Assembly (NCBI GenBank): GCA_023376005.1
Contig: CM042160.1
Coordinates: 83,211,272 to 83,275,271 of the forward strand
From: Doryteuthis pealeii
Lineage: Eukaryota > Mollusca > Cephalopoda > Myopsida > Loliginidae
Reading direction: 5' to 3'
DNA length: 64,000 bases
Below, piece by piece: positions 34,599 to 48,200 of this stretch. A program made the translations under genes and the position numbers. The notes below the pieces were generated by a model, which was given only the letters and a program-made list of their open reading frames with translations, searched no databases and had not been told where the DNA came from. Position 1 is the first letter of the stretch; the number at the start of each line of letters is the position of its first letter.

Positions 34599-34984
34599 AT
34601 TGGCCGATGATACAACACAACAATTTTTTTCTACCTGTGCGATGTTTTGTGTACGAAATATTATTATTATTTATCTGCCTGACCGGGGATCATTTACCCC
34701 GGACTAAAAGTTTTGGTCAATGGGTTGATAAATATTACGGCCTCAGGGCATTACTGGACAATTTAATACACGGATTCGTAGGATTTTTTTCATGGGCAGT
34801 GGTCATCGAATTAGATTTATCATCAGTGGTCTCACTGTTTGTGTCACCCCCAGAAGGATCTGTGAAGACTTTTTTAGGGGGTCCTGACCCCAATGTCCAT
34901 TTCATTGCTTGTCTCATTTCGATGATATTAGCAATGATTGTTGATATTGATCATTTTGTTATGGCAAAAAGTTGGCGATTAAAG
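34595..34984 (+). CDS. TMEM267: TMEM267 coding exon 1
   Basis: 130 residues from MNWPMIQHNN to AKSWRLK, then the consensus donor GTAAGT at 34985. It contains the first three membrane segments and the DIDHF block. Confidence 0.92.
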
Positions 34985-35267
34985 GTAAGTTCAGATTACT
35001 TACTTAAACATTTAAATAAATAAACAAAAAGTTAATTTTATTTACGTATTGGAACTTCTACTTTTTCTTTTTCTTTATTAAAAGTAACGTTAAGATCGCA
35101 ATATTTATTTTTTTCAAATTTGTTTAAAATTAAATTAAATTAAATAGATTAATAAATAGATTAATTAGATAGATAAATAAATAAAAAATAGATACAATAA
35201 GATAGATAAATAAATAAAAATTTAGATTAAAAAATAGGAATGAATAAATAATAAATATATTTATTTA

Positions 35268-35307
<40 letters not shown>

Positions 35308-38006
35308 TATAAATTATATATTTATTTATTATATAATAATAAATAAATAAATGTGTAGTAAATTAAAGGCAAGCGGTAGACTGGTGATGCTTGTTATTAC
35401 AGAAATTTACGTGAAAAAAAAAGTTATAAAACTGACTTAAAAAATAAAAATATTAATTTGAGACTTCAGAATTTAAGATTTAAGAATTAATTTAATTCTT
35501 TTAAATCTTAAGTTAATATTTTGATTTATATTAATTTTAATTCATATTAATTCAATTAACAGAACAACGTGCTTGTTTTGTTTTGTGTTACCCCCAGAAC
35601 AAAACACAAAACAAATCGAATAATTGTATCGTAAGTTATAATAAATATAAACAACATAATATTTCCTAGATTATTTTTATATCTTTTGTTTTAATCAAAT
35701 CTCTACTTTATATTTTGGTATTGAAATTAAAATAAACTCAAAATTTTACTTTGTTTATTTTATTACTTAATGAAAAAAATCGAAGGTGTCTCAGGTGGTT
35801 GGTTATCAAGCTAGACTAAGAAACCATTACTAGTGACGTCGAGTCTCACTCGGTGCTCAATACATCCGGCCTTGTGCCACCACTAAACAAAGCTTACTAA
35901 ATAAAAATAATAACATCAATAAAAAAATCAATCCCCGATGAGGATTGATTAAAATGGCCTTGGGAATTCATCCGGAAGAACGATTGTTTTTTTAAGAAAT
36001 GAAAATGTCCGATTTCGGGTTTGTGTTCGGTTTGGGGCAAATATTTTGTATTCTGTAAGATCTTTATATAAAAATGCTAAACAATATTGTTTTGATGATA
36101 AAAAAAAATTCCGATGAAAAAAAAAAGTATTTTTAAACAATAAAGATCTTGCATCATGTCATTTTCTTGGGACGAGTCGGTTGTTAAAACATTTTAATGT
36201 TTTGAAAAAGATTAAAGTAAAGACATTCCATTCATTGATGGATAAATAAATAAACATTTAAAATAATAAAATGTTTAATAAACATCCTATCATCATTTTG
36301 TTTATTTTTAGTTTATGTTTTTTTATTGTTTCATGTGAGTTATAGACAGTTTTTTTTTTCGGTACTTATTTTCTGCTAAAATCGCCCTTTTAATTTTTTT
36401 TTCTATTCACACCTTCGGTCTTTTGTCTTTTTATCAATACTGTAATTGATTTCAATTATATAACCCCGCTGATATTTTACGCCCCAAAAATAAGGGGAGG
36501 GGAGTCAAAGTTAAGTGACCTGAAAAAAATCAGAAAGTTTTTGAATAAAATAAAATGCATTATAAAATTCATTCATTGATAAATCAACACTGAAAATTTC
36601 ATTAAAATCGGATAATTCCCTGATTTTTGGTAATTTTATTTTCAATCGGGGGTTGATTTGATTTTGTAAAATACGTCTATGATGACGTCATCTTTGTTGA
36701 TACTTAATTCAAACAAAATCTTGCGTCATGTCATTTTTTTGGGGGACGAGGCGGTTGTTAAAATATTTTTTGATGTTTTGAAAAAGATTGAAGTAGTAAT
36801 GCATTCCATTCAATGGAATTCATTGACAAATAAATAAATACTTCAAATGATGATACGATGTTTATAGTTAATTGTTTCATGTTGTGAGTATAGTGTTTAC
36901 ACTAGGCACTGCCAAAATATTGGCTCATTTTCATTTTAAAAACGAATTAAATTTAATTAATTTTGCTCAAATATATCGTAAATCTACTCTGAAAATTTCA
37001 TTAAAATCGGATATTTCTCTGATTTTTGGTATTTTTTTTTCAATCGGGGGGGGGGGAGAGTAAATTTATTTTGTAAAATACGGATTTTATGGGAACTTTG
37101 GCGATGCTACTCTGAAACATTTTATTTTTTTCATTTAATAAAGAAAATACAAACAAAACAGAAAAAAATCAAAGCGATTAAAAAAAGAAAGAAAGAAAAA
37201 GAATAAAAAACACAAAAAGAAATCAAACAAAAACAAAACCAACTATAGAAAAAGTTACTTAAACAATAAGTTGTATCTTTTAACTGAAATAAAAATAAAC
37301 GAGAAATAATCCAATCAAGATTTACATTTTTGCATTTGATCTTGGACAATTTGGACGGTATCATTTTTAACCAGAGGGTGTTGCTAGATGATAACGGATG
37401 GAAGATTAAGGAACAAGAGTATTGATACATAGAAGATATCCTCTATCAATAATAGCATTCTTTATTTATGAATATAGCAAACTATGGCTGAACTTGCACA
37501 AAGGTGTCAAAATTAGAGTGACCCAGAAAAAACAGAACCCACAAATTTTGTAATAAAACTGTTAATTTTAACTAGGGGAGTTTAGGGTTATGGGTTAGGG
37601 TTAGGGTTGGGGTTTAAGGTTAGTTTAATGGGAAAATAAATAAATAATTTGGGTTCTGTTTTTTTCTGGGTTAATCTAATTTGGACACCTTTGTGCAAGT
37701 TCAGCCCAAACTATATTATTACTATTAATGCACACACACATAAACAAATATATAAAAAATAAAGTCGTTGGGGTGTCCTAAAATCGGTATCAGCCAGACT
37801 GTGAGGGAGTCTATCCCCTTTTCACTAGTGCTAGACCAAGGATATCGTTTTTGCATCTGAGGTAGATCGCCACACCTACCATCAGCCCCTTACTTTACCA
37901 CGCAGATCCCTCTGGTACTCATACACTGAGTTGGCGAGGGCCAGTATTGAATCAGGTACCTGGTGGTTCTTAAGCGAATGTTCTACCAACTTAGCTAAAC
38001 CATCCC

Positions 38007-38065
<59 letters not shown>

Positions 38066-38321
38066 TGATGCTGATAGCTTTTTGCTTTGAATGAGTCCGC
38101 GGGAAAATTTATGGATCCCAACTAAAGCTGTCTAACTTCTACCTTGTAACCTATCCTGTGTAATTCATTTCTAACTTAGAAATGAATTAGAATCTAAAAA
38201 ACTATTGAAATGTATTGACAGCTTGAAATGGTGAGGGAAGAAAGAAGAAAAACACTGGGACGCATGGATACAATTTTACTGCGTCAGGACGCGTACCTAT
38301 CAGTATCTGTGTGTGTGTGTG

Positions 38322-38356
<35 letters not shown>

Positions 38357-38622
38357 AGAGAGAGTATTACTGTATAGATCGATGTTTCTGAACTTTCAGT
38401 GTTATGTATGTGATTATGTATATTCATTCAATAGATTTGTGTATATTTAAATGTTGGGATAGAATAAATCAAACTGAAATTTTGTTTTGTTGATGTCAGT
38501 TTTATCTCGTGATTGAATAATGGATTGAGTGTATTGATTTTTCTGCGGCCAGCAGCTGTTTATATTTACTTTTGAATTGCAAATATAAGGATTAATAATA
38601 TTCAAAGGCAAGCTGAGACACG

Positions 38623-38676
<54 letters not shown>

Positions 38677-38938
38677 TAAAAGTCGATGGGGCGGCCTAAA
38701 GTCGGTATCAGCCAGTCAGCGAGGGAGTCTATCCCCTTTTCAATAGCGCTAGACCAAGGAGATTGTTTTTTGTGTTTGAGGTAGAGCGCCACACCTACCA
38801 TCAGCTCCTTACTTTACCGCACAGATCCCTGTGCTACTCATACGCTGAGTTGGCGAGGACCGGTATCGAACTAGGAACCTTGTGGTTTCTAGTCGAACGC
38901 TCTACCGACTGAGCTAACCCGGCCTCTTATATTTATAT

Positions 38939-38974
<36 letters not shown>

Positions 38975-41900
38975 ATTAATGTTGATGATATAGGGTGCTA
39001 TATTTATAAGTAAACAGTGCTGATTATTGTGGATAGAGTATTTATATCTAAGTTAGGGTAGTGTTTGGTTTGTTTTATGGCATATCAACCTCACTGGGTC
39101 ATTTAATGCCGATAAAGTTTTGAAATAAATCAACTCTTAATGGATAATACAATTTTTTTATAAATACATTTTTCTATTTAACCCATAGATGGGACCCTAA
39201 CAGGTATTACCACTCCGGGTCAGAGTGGACCAGGGAGCAATGGTGATGAAGGGGTGCTCCACATTCCCCAAACCTCCAAAACTGGAACCTCACCATCAGA
39301 TAGAGTTTAACGTCATTCCCAGGACATGTAGACCCTCAGTCACCGCCTTCGAGCACTCATATGATAAAAAGGGATTGGGGCTTGCCATAAGGGCAATAGG
39401 GTTGGGAAAATCATATAGGTGCTCGGGCTTGATGTGACCAGCCGATTGATCGGAGGGGGCCTCTCCGACCGCCCGTCTAGCCCAAGATAGGGCCAAAGTG
39501 GAGTATTGCATGTCATGAACTGCTCATCCACCTGGGCTCTATCCTTAAGCATCACGGGTCGCCACCCACGGCCAATAGTGTCCCCATTGGGGGAGTCTTA
39601 CCCCTCTGCAGAGGTGCAGTCGGTGCATTCTAACGCCCCAGCCGACAGGGCAGTTAGGGTAGTGTGGACATGAAGTCAATGTTATATATCAATATGTTGT
39701 GTATACCCACATCGGGTATATTAACGGTGAGAGTGAGTTCAGAGAGAGAGAGAGAGAGAGAGAGAGTGAGTTCAGAGAGAGAGAAAGAGAGAGAGAGAGA
39801 CTCTATCGGCTGGTCTTCTTAATTCATTACTCTTGTTACTTTTTGCTGATTCTTCTCCTGTCTTGCAACACTCCACTTCTATCTATCTATTTACCTCAAT
39901 TTGTTCATTTTTTACTTTGTTTATATATATCTATCCACCCATCTCCATTTGTTCATATCAAAAAAGAGAAGCCCCCCCCCTCTAAAATACATTTAACGCC
40001 CTAAGTTGGTTGTTTTCTTTCAAGTAACACCGCCGAGACGACGTTATTTTAATAGTCACCGGGTAGCAATTTATGAGGCAGGAGACCAGGATGCACTTCC
40101 TCATAATTTACAAAAAATTTTCTGTAACTAACTGCATGTAAAGTATTCCTATTAAAGTGTTTTAAAATGTTTTTTTCAGCATCTTTATTGAGTATACCTG
40201 TTTTTTTACCTATCTTTATGTAATTGTTCCATAACTACGCGCGTGCAAAATCATTTTCAGTGCAAACAACTTTATAACCTCGAGGAAGAAATTGTTTTCT
40301 GCAAGTCTGTCCATTTTCACAACAATCTGTTCACAAATAACGATACTATGAGCTTTTGAATGTACAGACCCATTTTTAGCTGTTTTTTTTTTACCAAATC
40401 CTTATGGGAACAAAGGGGTTTGGACGTAGAATTGCTTCTGGGAAGTTAAGAGTTAACTCAGGTCGATGAGTCCATTTCCTACGACTCTAACCACGGCCTC
40501 CAACTTGGTATTAAAAGATCTAACTCAGTTTTTGAGGTGTTCAGGTTAAAACTCACCGCATGGACCGATTGTCATTTAGATAAAACCTACTACGTGTCAC
40601 TTTGTCTGGAATGGAAATATAATAGTTGAATAACCAGTGAAGATCGGATTGATTGATAAGGGGTAAAGGATTAAATTGCATAAACAATTGGCTGACATGT
40701 CAAGTGGAAATATCGCAGATGGATAATGACAGACAATTCAAAGTTGAGATCTATTGCATTTCAGATTTTAAACCCCACCCCCCAGAAAAATGTCACAGGT
40801 GTACTCTTATCACATACAAAGGTAACCATCTATTGGATTGAGAGGGTCGAGGGAGGGTGTTATGACTCAGCAGGCGATACAGTCAGCATATTCTAAGGCG
40901 GGTCAGTATGTAAAGTCCTGTGAGTTATTTAGGGAACAGATTGATGAATTAAAAATTTTGAAAAATTAAAAATTTAAATAATAATGAAATTTATTGTGTA
41001 CAATGCTCAGGTGCACCACAACTCATCAAAGTCTCATGTCAAGTACACAGAATAATGTATTAGTGTCAAGAACAGGAACAGTTTACAGTAGTAATATACA
41101 TGTATGTGTACAGTGCTCAGGTGCACCACAACTCACCAAAGTCTCATGTCAAGTACACAGAATAATGTATTAGTGTCAAGAACAGGAACAGTTTACAGTA
41201 GTAATATGCATGTATGTGTACAGTGCTCAGGTGCACCACAACTCATCAAAGTCTCATGTCTAGTACACAGAATAATGTATTAGTGTCAGGAACATGAACA
41301 GTTCACAGTAGTAATATGCATGTATGTGTTCGCGTGTGTGCATGTGGGGAGTGGCATCAGGTATAGTGTTGGCAGACTACAGGAAGCATGGAGACTTTGA
41401 AAGATTCAGTGCTCCGGCAGCCTACAACAGATGCGGGCAGTTTATTCTATGTCTCCGCAATTCTGAGCGTGAAAAAATGTTTCCGAAAGTCACGTGAACA
41501 GTGCTGTTTTCTGACTTTGTATGCATGCCCGTATGTATTGGAGAGATGGAGATCAAAAAGGTGCTCAAGGTTGCTGTTGTTAAGATGATTAATGACCTTA
41601 TGAGCATTTACCAGGTCAGTTGCCAGATGCTGAAGTTTCAACGAATTTATAAGAAATAAGTATGATTTGGACTATTGTCCTCATCTTCATTGTTATTTGT
41701 ACAATGTTTCGGCCGATGTGCCCTCCGGCCTTCTTCGGGTATTTCTTGTCGGACTCGGGAACCTTCTTGTCGTAATCGGGAGCCATCACAGACCTTTGAA
41801 CCTAACCCTTTTATTCAGTCCACACGGGTATCCTGTTCTCATTCCACTAACCATAGCTGGGATACAGGTGTTAAGCTGTGTTAATTATTATTCTATGTTA

Positions 41901-44823
41901 CTGCTGCCCCTGACCAGGATTGAACCTGCAGTCTAGAGATAATTGTCACTTAGAACTGTCTTAACCTAACTCCTTTATCCACTAGGCTATGTGTCCAGTG
42001 TGAATTTTGGGAACTTATAAACCTAATGTCTTGTTTTGACTAGAATATAATAATAATGTAATTTATTGTGTACAGTGCTCAGGTGCACCACAACTCATCA
42101 AAGTCTCATATCAAGTACACAGAATAATGTTGTGTCAGGAACATGAACAGTTCACAGTAGTAATATGCATGTATGTGTTCGCGTGTGTGCATGTGCATGT
42201 GGGGAGTGGCATCAGGTATAGTGTTGGCGGACTACAGGAAGCATGGAGGCTTTGAAAGATTTTGAAAGTGCTCCGGCAGCCTACAACAGATGCAGGCAGA
42301 TTATTCCATGTCTCCGCAATTCTGAGCATGAAAAAATGTTTCCGAAAGTCACGTGAGCAGTGCTGTTTTCTGACTTTGTAGGCATGCCCATGTGTATTGG
42401 AGAGATGGAGATCAAAAAGGTGCTCAAGGTTGCTGTTGTTAAGATGATTAATGACCTTATGAGCATTTACCAGGTCAGTTGCCAGACGCCTAGGTTTCAA
42501 CGAATTTATAAGAAATAAGTATGATTTGGACTATTGTCCTCATCTTCATTGTTATTTGTACAACGTTTCGGCCGATGTGCCCTCCGGCCTTCTTCGGGTA
42601 TTTCTTGTCCGACTCGGGAACCTTCTTGTTGTAATCGGGAGCCATCACGGAACTTTGAACCTAACCCTTTATTCAGTCCACGGGGGTATCCTGTTCTCAT
42701 TCTGTTAACCATAACTGGGGTACAGGTGTTAAGCTGTGTTAATTATTATTCTATGTTACTGCTGCTGCCCCTGGCCAGGATTGAACCTGCAGTCTAGAGA
42801 TAACTGTCACTTAGAACTGTCTTAACCTATCTCCTTTATCCACTAGGCTATGTGTCCAGTATGAATTTTGGGAATTTATAAACCTAATGTCTTGTTTTGA
42901 CTAGAATATCTACTTATTCACTTATGTATGGTTTTTTACCTAACTCATATTGGTTTAAAAAAAAAAATCTAATCTACAGTAGCAATGAAGATGAGGACAA
43001 TAGTCCGAATAATAGAAATGATACTAATTATCAAGCCTCATCTAAAAAAATCAGAGAAATATTATAAGAAATTGAAAGAAGAAATTGTGTTTAAAAAAAC
43101 AAAAAAATGTTGAATACCCATCAACAATGAATAAAACAAAATGACTTTGGCATAAAATAACCCAACAAGGGTTGACATGCCATAAAATCCAACCAACCAC
43201 CAAGAATGAATAAAACAAAATGACTTTGGCATAAAATAACCCAACAAGGGTTGACATGCCATAAAATCCAACCAACCACCAAAAATGAATAAAACAAAAT
43301 GACTTTGGCATAAAATAATCCAACAAGGTTGGCTTGCCATAAAATTCAACAGACCAAACCAAATTTGTTTGCTGTCTCTATTCTTTCATGTAGTGACTTT
43401 CTCTCTGAACGGATTCTACCTTTTTATTTTCATTTATGAATTATGTGCAGATTTTTCATTTATGAATTATGTGCAGATTTTTCAGCCTTTATAGAAATTT
43501 GTAACAACGTAAGTAAAGTAAATTTAACAGAGTGGCCTATTGTCGGTATCAGCTGGACAGCAAGGGAGTCTATCCCCTTTTCACTAGCGCTAGACCAGTG
43601 GGATTGTCTTGGCATCTGAGGTGAAGAGCCACACCTACCATCAGCTCCTTACTTTATCGCACAGATCCCTGTGCTACTCATATGCTGAATTGGCAAGGGC
43701 TGGTACCGAACCCAGGACCTTATGCTTCTGAGCCGGATGCTCTACCGACTGAGCTAAAAAAAAAATATGAAAAATAAACAACTTTATGGGATTGATTAAA
43801 TGCTATTTCTTTTATTGTTGACATAATTTGTCAAAATAATTAATCAAAAAACGGGTTTGTTATTCATTCCACTCTTAACTAAATTCCTTCATTTGGTTAT
43901 GGGGTGGGGAGTTTCCATGGCGTAGCGTCTAACATGTTCGACTGATCATGATAAAAGCGACTTTGAACTCCAGTTCTACTATTATGTTCATTTTAGGACT
44001 TATATATTTTTACCAACCCCTCCGCATGAACAGGATGTGACACAAGGCTAATTTCTTAAGCGGAGTTTAACCGGTTTGAATTTGGTGTTTTCCTTCTCTT
44101 AGGCTGGTTGCCTAACCAAGGCTAAAGAACTCTGTCTGCCCTACTATTTACCTTTATGTATTTACCAACCCCTCCGCGTGAGCAGGGTGTGACACAAGGT
44201 CAATTTCTTAAGCAGAGTTTAACAGGTTTGAATTCAGAGTTGTCCTTTGTAACAAGAATGAAAGTAAACTCAGTTTTCCCAACCGCCAAAGTCTTCTGTA
44301 TACCGCAATCTAGTACTACACATGCCTCTCTTCTCGACAGCAAGATCCAAATAATGTTTTTCTTCCTCCAGGTCTTGGACGGTAGGCCTTAAATAATCAG
44401 TAACTGTTTATATCCGGGCTACTCCCATTCAGCACTGCCCATGTGGAATTTCAACTATGCGTCACTCCTCACAACGAGGAGGTGATGAGTTTAATCTCTG
44501 TGGTCACTCGCCACATGTACAGGCCAGACATATCCGGACACGCTTTGTTCGGGGTTGAATCTGCTCGTTCACATACTTCTCCTAGATTGGCTTTAAAGAG
44601 CCCAGTCACCATGTGTGTGTGTGTGTGTGTGTGTTTAAATTTCCATTCTTAATGTCCAAATGTCTTTCAATATTTAATCAAATGAATGTTGATTTTGTTA
44701 AAAGTTGACAGGCAATTTACAATTGTAAATATTTCGCTTAGAAAGTTGATGCATTGGGTGATTCTTTTTGTGTTAAATAAATATTATGTATGTGTGCATA
44801 TCTACACATTTACATATTCAAAT

Positions 44824-44895
<72 letters not shown>

Positions 44896-45045
44896 CCTGA
44901 AGATTCGCGCTACTGCAGTCGGAGTATTTTAAGCCATTCATTTTTAAAACGTATATTTATCTCTTTATATTGAGTATGTTTAAATCGGTTTTAATAAAAT
45001 CCAGAAGTAAATTTATTTGTTTATTTCATGGATTTACAAGTAACT

Positions 45046-45106
<61 letters not shown>

Positions 45107-45192
45107 GCTCTATATTATATTGAGCACCAATAATACGCACTTTGGCATACTGTTTCAGTAAAAGCTGAAATAGTGCCAACCCCACACTATAG

Positions 45193-45242
<50 letters not shown>

Positions 45243-48200
45243 AATCCCTTTGCTGCGGGTAAGATGTAAGACATAGTTGGAAGTATGGAGCATCCAACGA
45301 GGATCGAAATTGCTATTCAGTTGCAATGGGTCTGCAGGAATAGCTTGTTAACCATTACACCATGATGGGATACCCTTAAATATATATATAATATATATAC
45401 AGTATGACCTTTAAATAAGTGCATGCTTATCAATTTGTTAAATAAAAAGTTAATTTTCTTCTAAACCCTAGCAGACAGGATGGCCATCAAGGTGTCCTGA
45501 TAGCATGGATTACCTTGACTCTCTCTCGCCATCCATCCCATTGCTCATCACTCTTTCTTAAAACTCTGGCTTCCAGTCACGGCTGGGGGTCCAGTGAGCT
45601 TCAGCCGCTGGACTCGCCAGAGGTTTAATTAATAGCGTTGATCCAGGCAATACCTGCCCCCTTGATTAAAAGATTAAAAGGGGTAGGGCTGGAATTTTTT
45701 GTGGCTACCACCCATATTTCGATTTATAAAAATCATCTTCAGAGCTTGTTTTTAATCCGGACTCATTGAGAGAGAAGCAGAAAATAATTTAAATTCAAAA
45801 CGAAAAACATTGATGTTCCAAAAAGTGTGCAAGTCATGCGATCGTTTCTATGTTCAGAGACCTGTTTTGATAAATATCTAGAAGTCTTTGACTTTTGAAT
45901 TTCTAGACTTCTAGATCTTTATCTAAATGGGTCTCTGAACATATTTATCATATTGAATGAGGTTTTCTAATCAACGCCCTAGCTAAACATATTATAGACA
46001 CAAACCATACCTTTGATTTTAAAGGAGTTAAAATATCAACTCACATACACAATAGAACACTACGTAGAATTATGGAATCTTGTGTTATTCTCACATATCA
46101 AACCATCCCCAAAGACAAGGCTTTTTTAATATATACCCTTATTTAACAACACTTGTACTGAGAAATTATAAAATCCCCTTCACAGAACCATTTCTGAGAT
46201 ATACTTCCTAACAAATTTAAATTTCACATTATCCCAATAAAACCTTACACCATTTATATTTTTTACATTAAAAAGTATTTAAAAAATAAATAAAAAAAAT
46301 AAAAAAAAGTTGAAAAAAAAAAAGAAGATATTTCTTTTCTGAAAAAAATCCGTTGCAGGCTGACCATGAACGGGTTAAAACTCTTCCTGTTTGAAAAAGA
46401 GAATTTGTCTATTTTTGAATTTGAAATATGTCTTCTTCTTTCAAAAACTGTTACACTAAAGATATACAAATTATGTTGTTGGCTTAGAAACGCATAGTGG
46501 ATGTGCTAATGATGAAACGATCACATGACTTGCACGCTTTTTGGAACATCAATGTTTTTCGTTTTGAATTTAAATTATTTTCTGCTTCCTCCTCGATGAG
46601 TCCGGATTAAAAACAAGCTCTGAAGATGTTTTTTATTAATGAAATATTGTTCAATATTAACTATGAATATAATATAAAATATTATCACTTTAACAACATT
46701 GTGTGTTTTCATATCCTTTTATCTATACTTATACCGTAAGATTCGTTTCCTTTCTCTTAACTTATATATGTTTTGTTAAACTCTACTGACGATTCTTGTT
46801 GGACGAGTTTTTGTTCGATCCTTTCTAACTGTCTGGCCATCTTTTAATGTCAGGGTGGAATTGGTGTAGCAATCCACCAAAGGTTTCTTCACAAGCGCTT
46901 TTGGCATGTCTTTGTGCCATCTTCAGGTGTGAAACTGGTGGAATGTTTCTGTTGTCTCGCTTTTAAAACAAGATATTGATTAATTACAGCTAATTGCTGA
47001 TGTTAGCTGATCTTGATTAATTCTGTAGATTTAACCCTAAAGATCCTTATGGTGAAACTCGAGTAGGTTATTTCTGTGTCGTGTATTGAGCATCGCTGAC
47101 TTATCATGGTAAAACTTGTATCAACTAAGCTAAGATATGTATTCAATGTGAGCTGTCCATAAAATATTCACTTGTGATTTATGAGTGTGCCTCAGGAGCC
47201 GGAGTTCCTAAGGTGGTGTGATGCTGAAATCCAGTGCTACCCATCAACTCCTGCGATACTACCATTGCCAAACTGCATTGGTCCCTTACCTTTCCTTTGG
47301 ATCACAGTGGCAGTGTGGAGAGGGGGGATTTGCTGCATGGGCAACAGCTCATCCTCCATATGAACCCGCCCAGGCTATGTAATTGAAGTTACAAAAAAAC
47401 CTTGACACTACTCCATCGTCTCTCATAGACGGAAGGATGCCAACCATACATCTGAAATATTTCAACCTGTGAGATCGATTTTACTAAGACATTTATTAAT
47501 TCCTTATTTTGATTGAATTTTTTTAAATTTTTAGACAAGATATAACACCATCAAAAACGTTTTGATAAAAAAAGTATTGTATCTAGTTTTATTGTATTTA
47601 GTTTTATTGTATTTAGTATTTAGTAGTATTGTATAACTTAAAAAGTATTGTAATTAAAAAAGTATTGTAATTTGACCTTAATTTGTATTGTATAACTTAT
47701 TATGACTTATTGTATATTTAATAGTACTGTATTATTGTATTTAGTAGTACTAGCAAATATATGCACCCTCCGGGTGCAAGTATTTAAGTTTTAATATAAT
47801 AAAATATCATGTTAAATTAGAAAGTCTAATAAAACTGAATAAGAATTCAGATAAAAATATTTTGGAACAGAGGGGGTATGATTGAAAAATAGAACAACTT
47901 TGAAATTAACTCTTCAATCATTTTCCCTTACTCCCGTCTTTCATTGGTAAATTTTCATAATTTAACTATTTAGTTAAAATAGAAAGTAAAGAATAAAATT
48001 ACAGATATTTCTTCTTGTTAATCGATTTCTTTTAATATGTATCCCCAAGACATTTGCTCATATTCATTGATATAAAACCAAACAATTAGAAATCAATAAT
48101 ACTAAGCATATATTTATTAAAATCAAATTTTTAAGATCAATATGCAAATTAGCCTTCCCATTCACACTATAAACCGCTATTTTGTTGTATATATAAATAC

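Larger units (their letters stand above)
40979..42048. repeat. tandem segmental duplication, unit 1
   Basis: Contains in order three 110-bp minisatellite units (41001-41330), a LINE C-terminal fragment (minus), and an S4 SINE, ending TTTTGACTAGAATAT. The same order follows immediately at 42049-42913 with only one minisatellite unit. Confidence 0.85.
42049..42913. repeat. tandem segmental duplication, unit 2
   Basis: Same composition as 40979-42048 but two minisatellite units shorter; ends with the same TTTTGACTAGAATAT. Confidence 0.85.

Noticed and set aside
34584..34700. Alternative TMEM267 start at 34584 (MAGYELADDT...)
   Set aside because: Different frame, with no similarity to the family and no path into the RALLDN block without a frameshift.
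38895..38925. Possible tRNA gene at the head of an S3 copy
   Set aside because: Only A- and B-box regions are tRNA-like; no complete acceptor stem, and four copies share the same non-tRNA body.
40990..41330. 110-bp tandem units as a CRISPR array
   Set aside because: Units are contiguous without unique spacers, in a eukaryotic genome; they are a LINE 3' minisatellite.
41698..41745. CCGAAGAAGGCC...GGCCGAAAC on the minus strand of S4 as a hammerhead
   Set aside because: The box-like ends and stem II are there, but no stem I partner or A15.1-U16.1 stem III can be drawn; kept as the conserved S4 module only.
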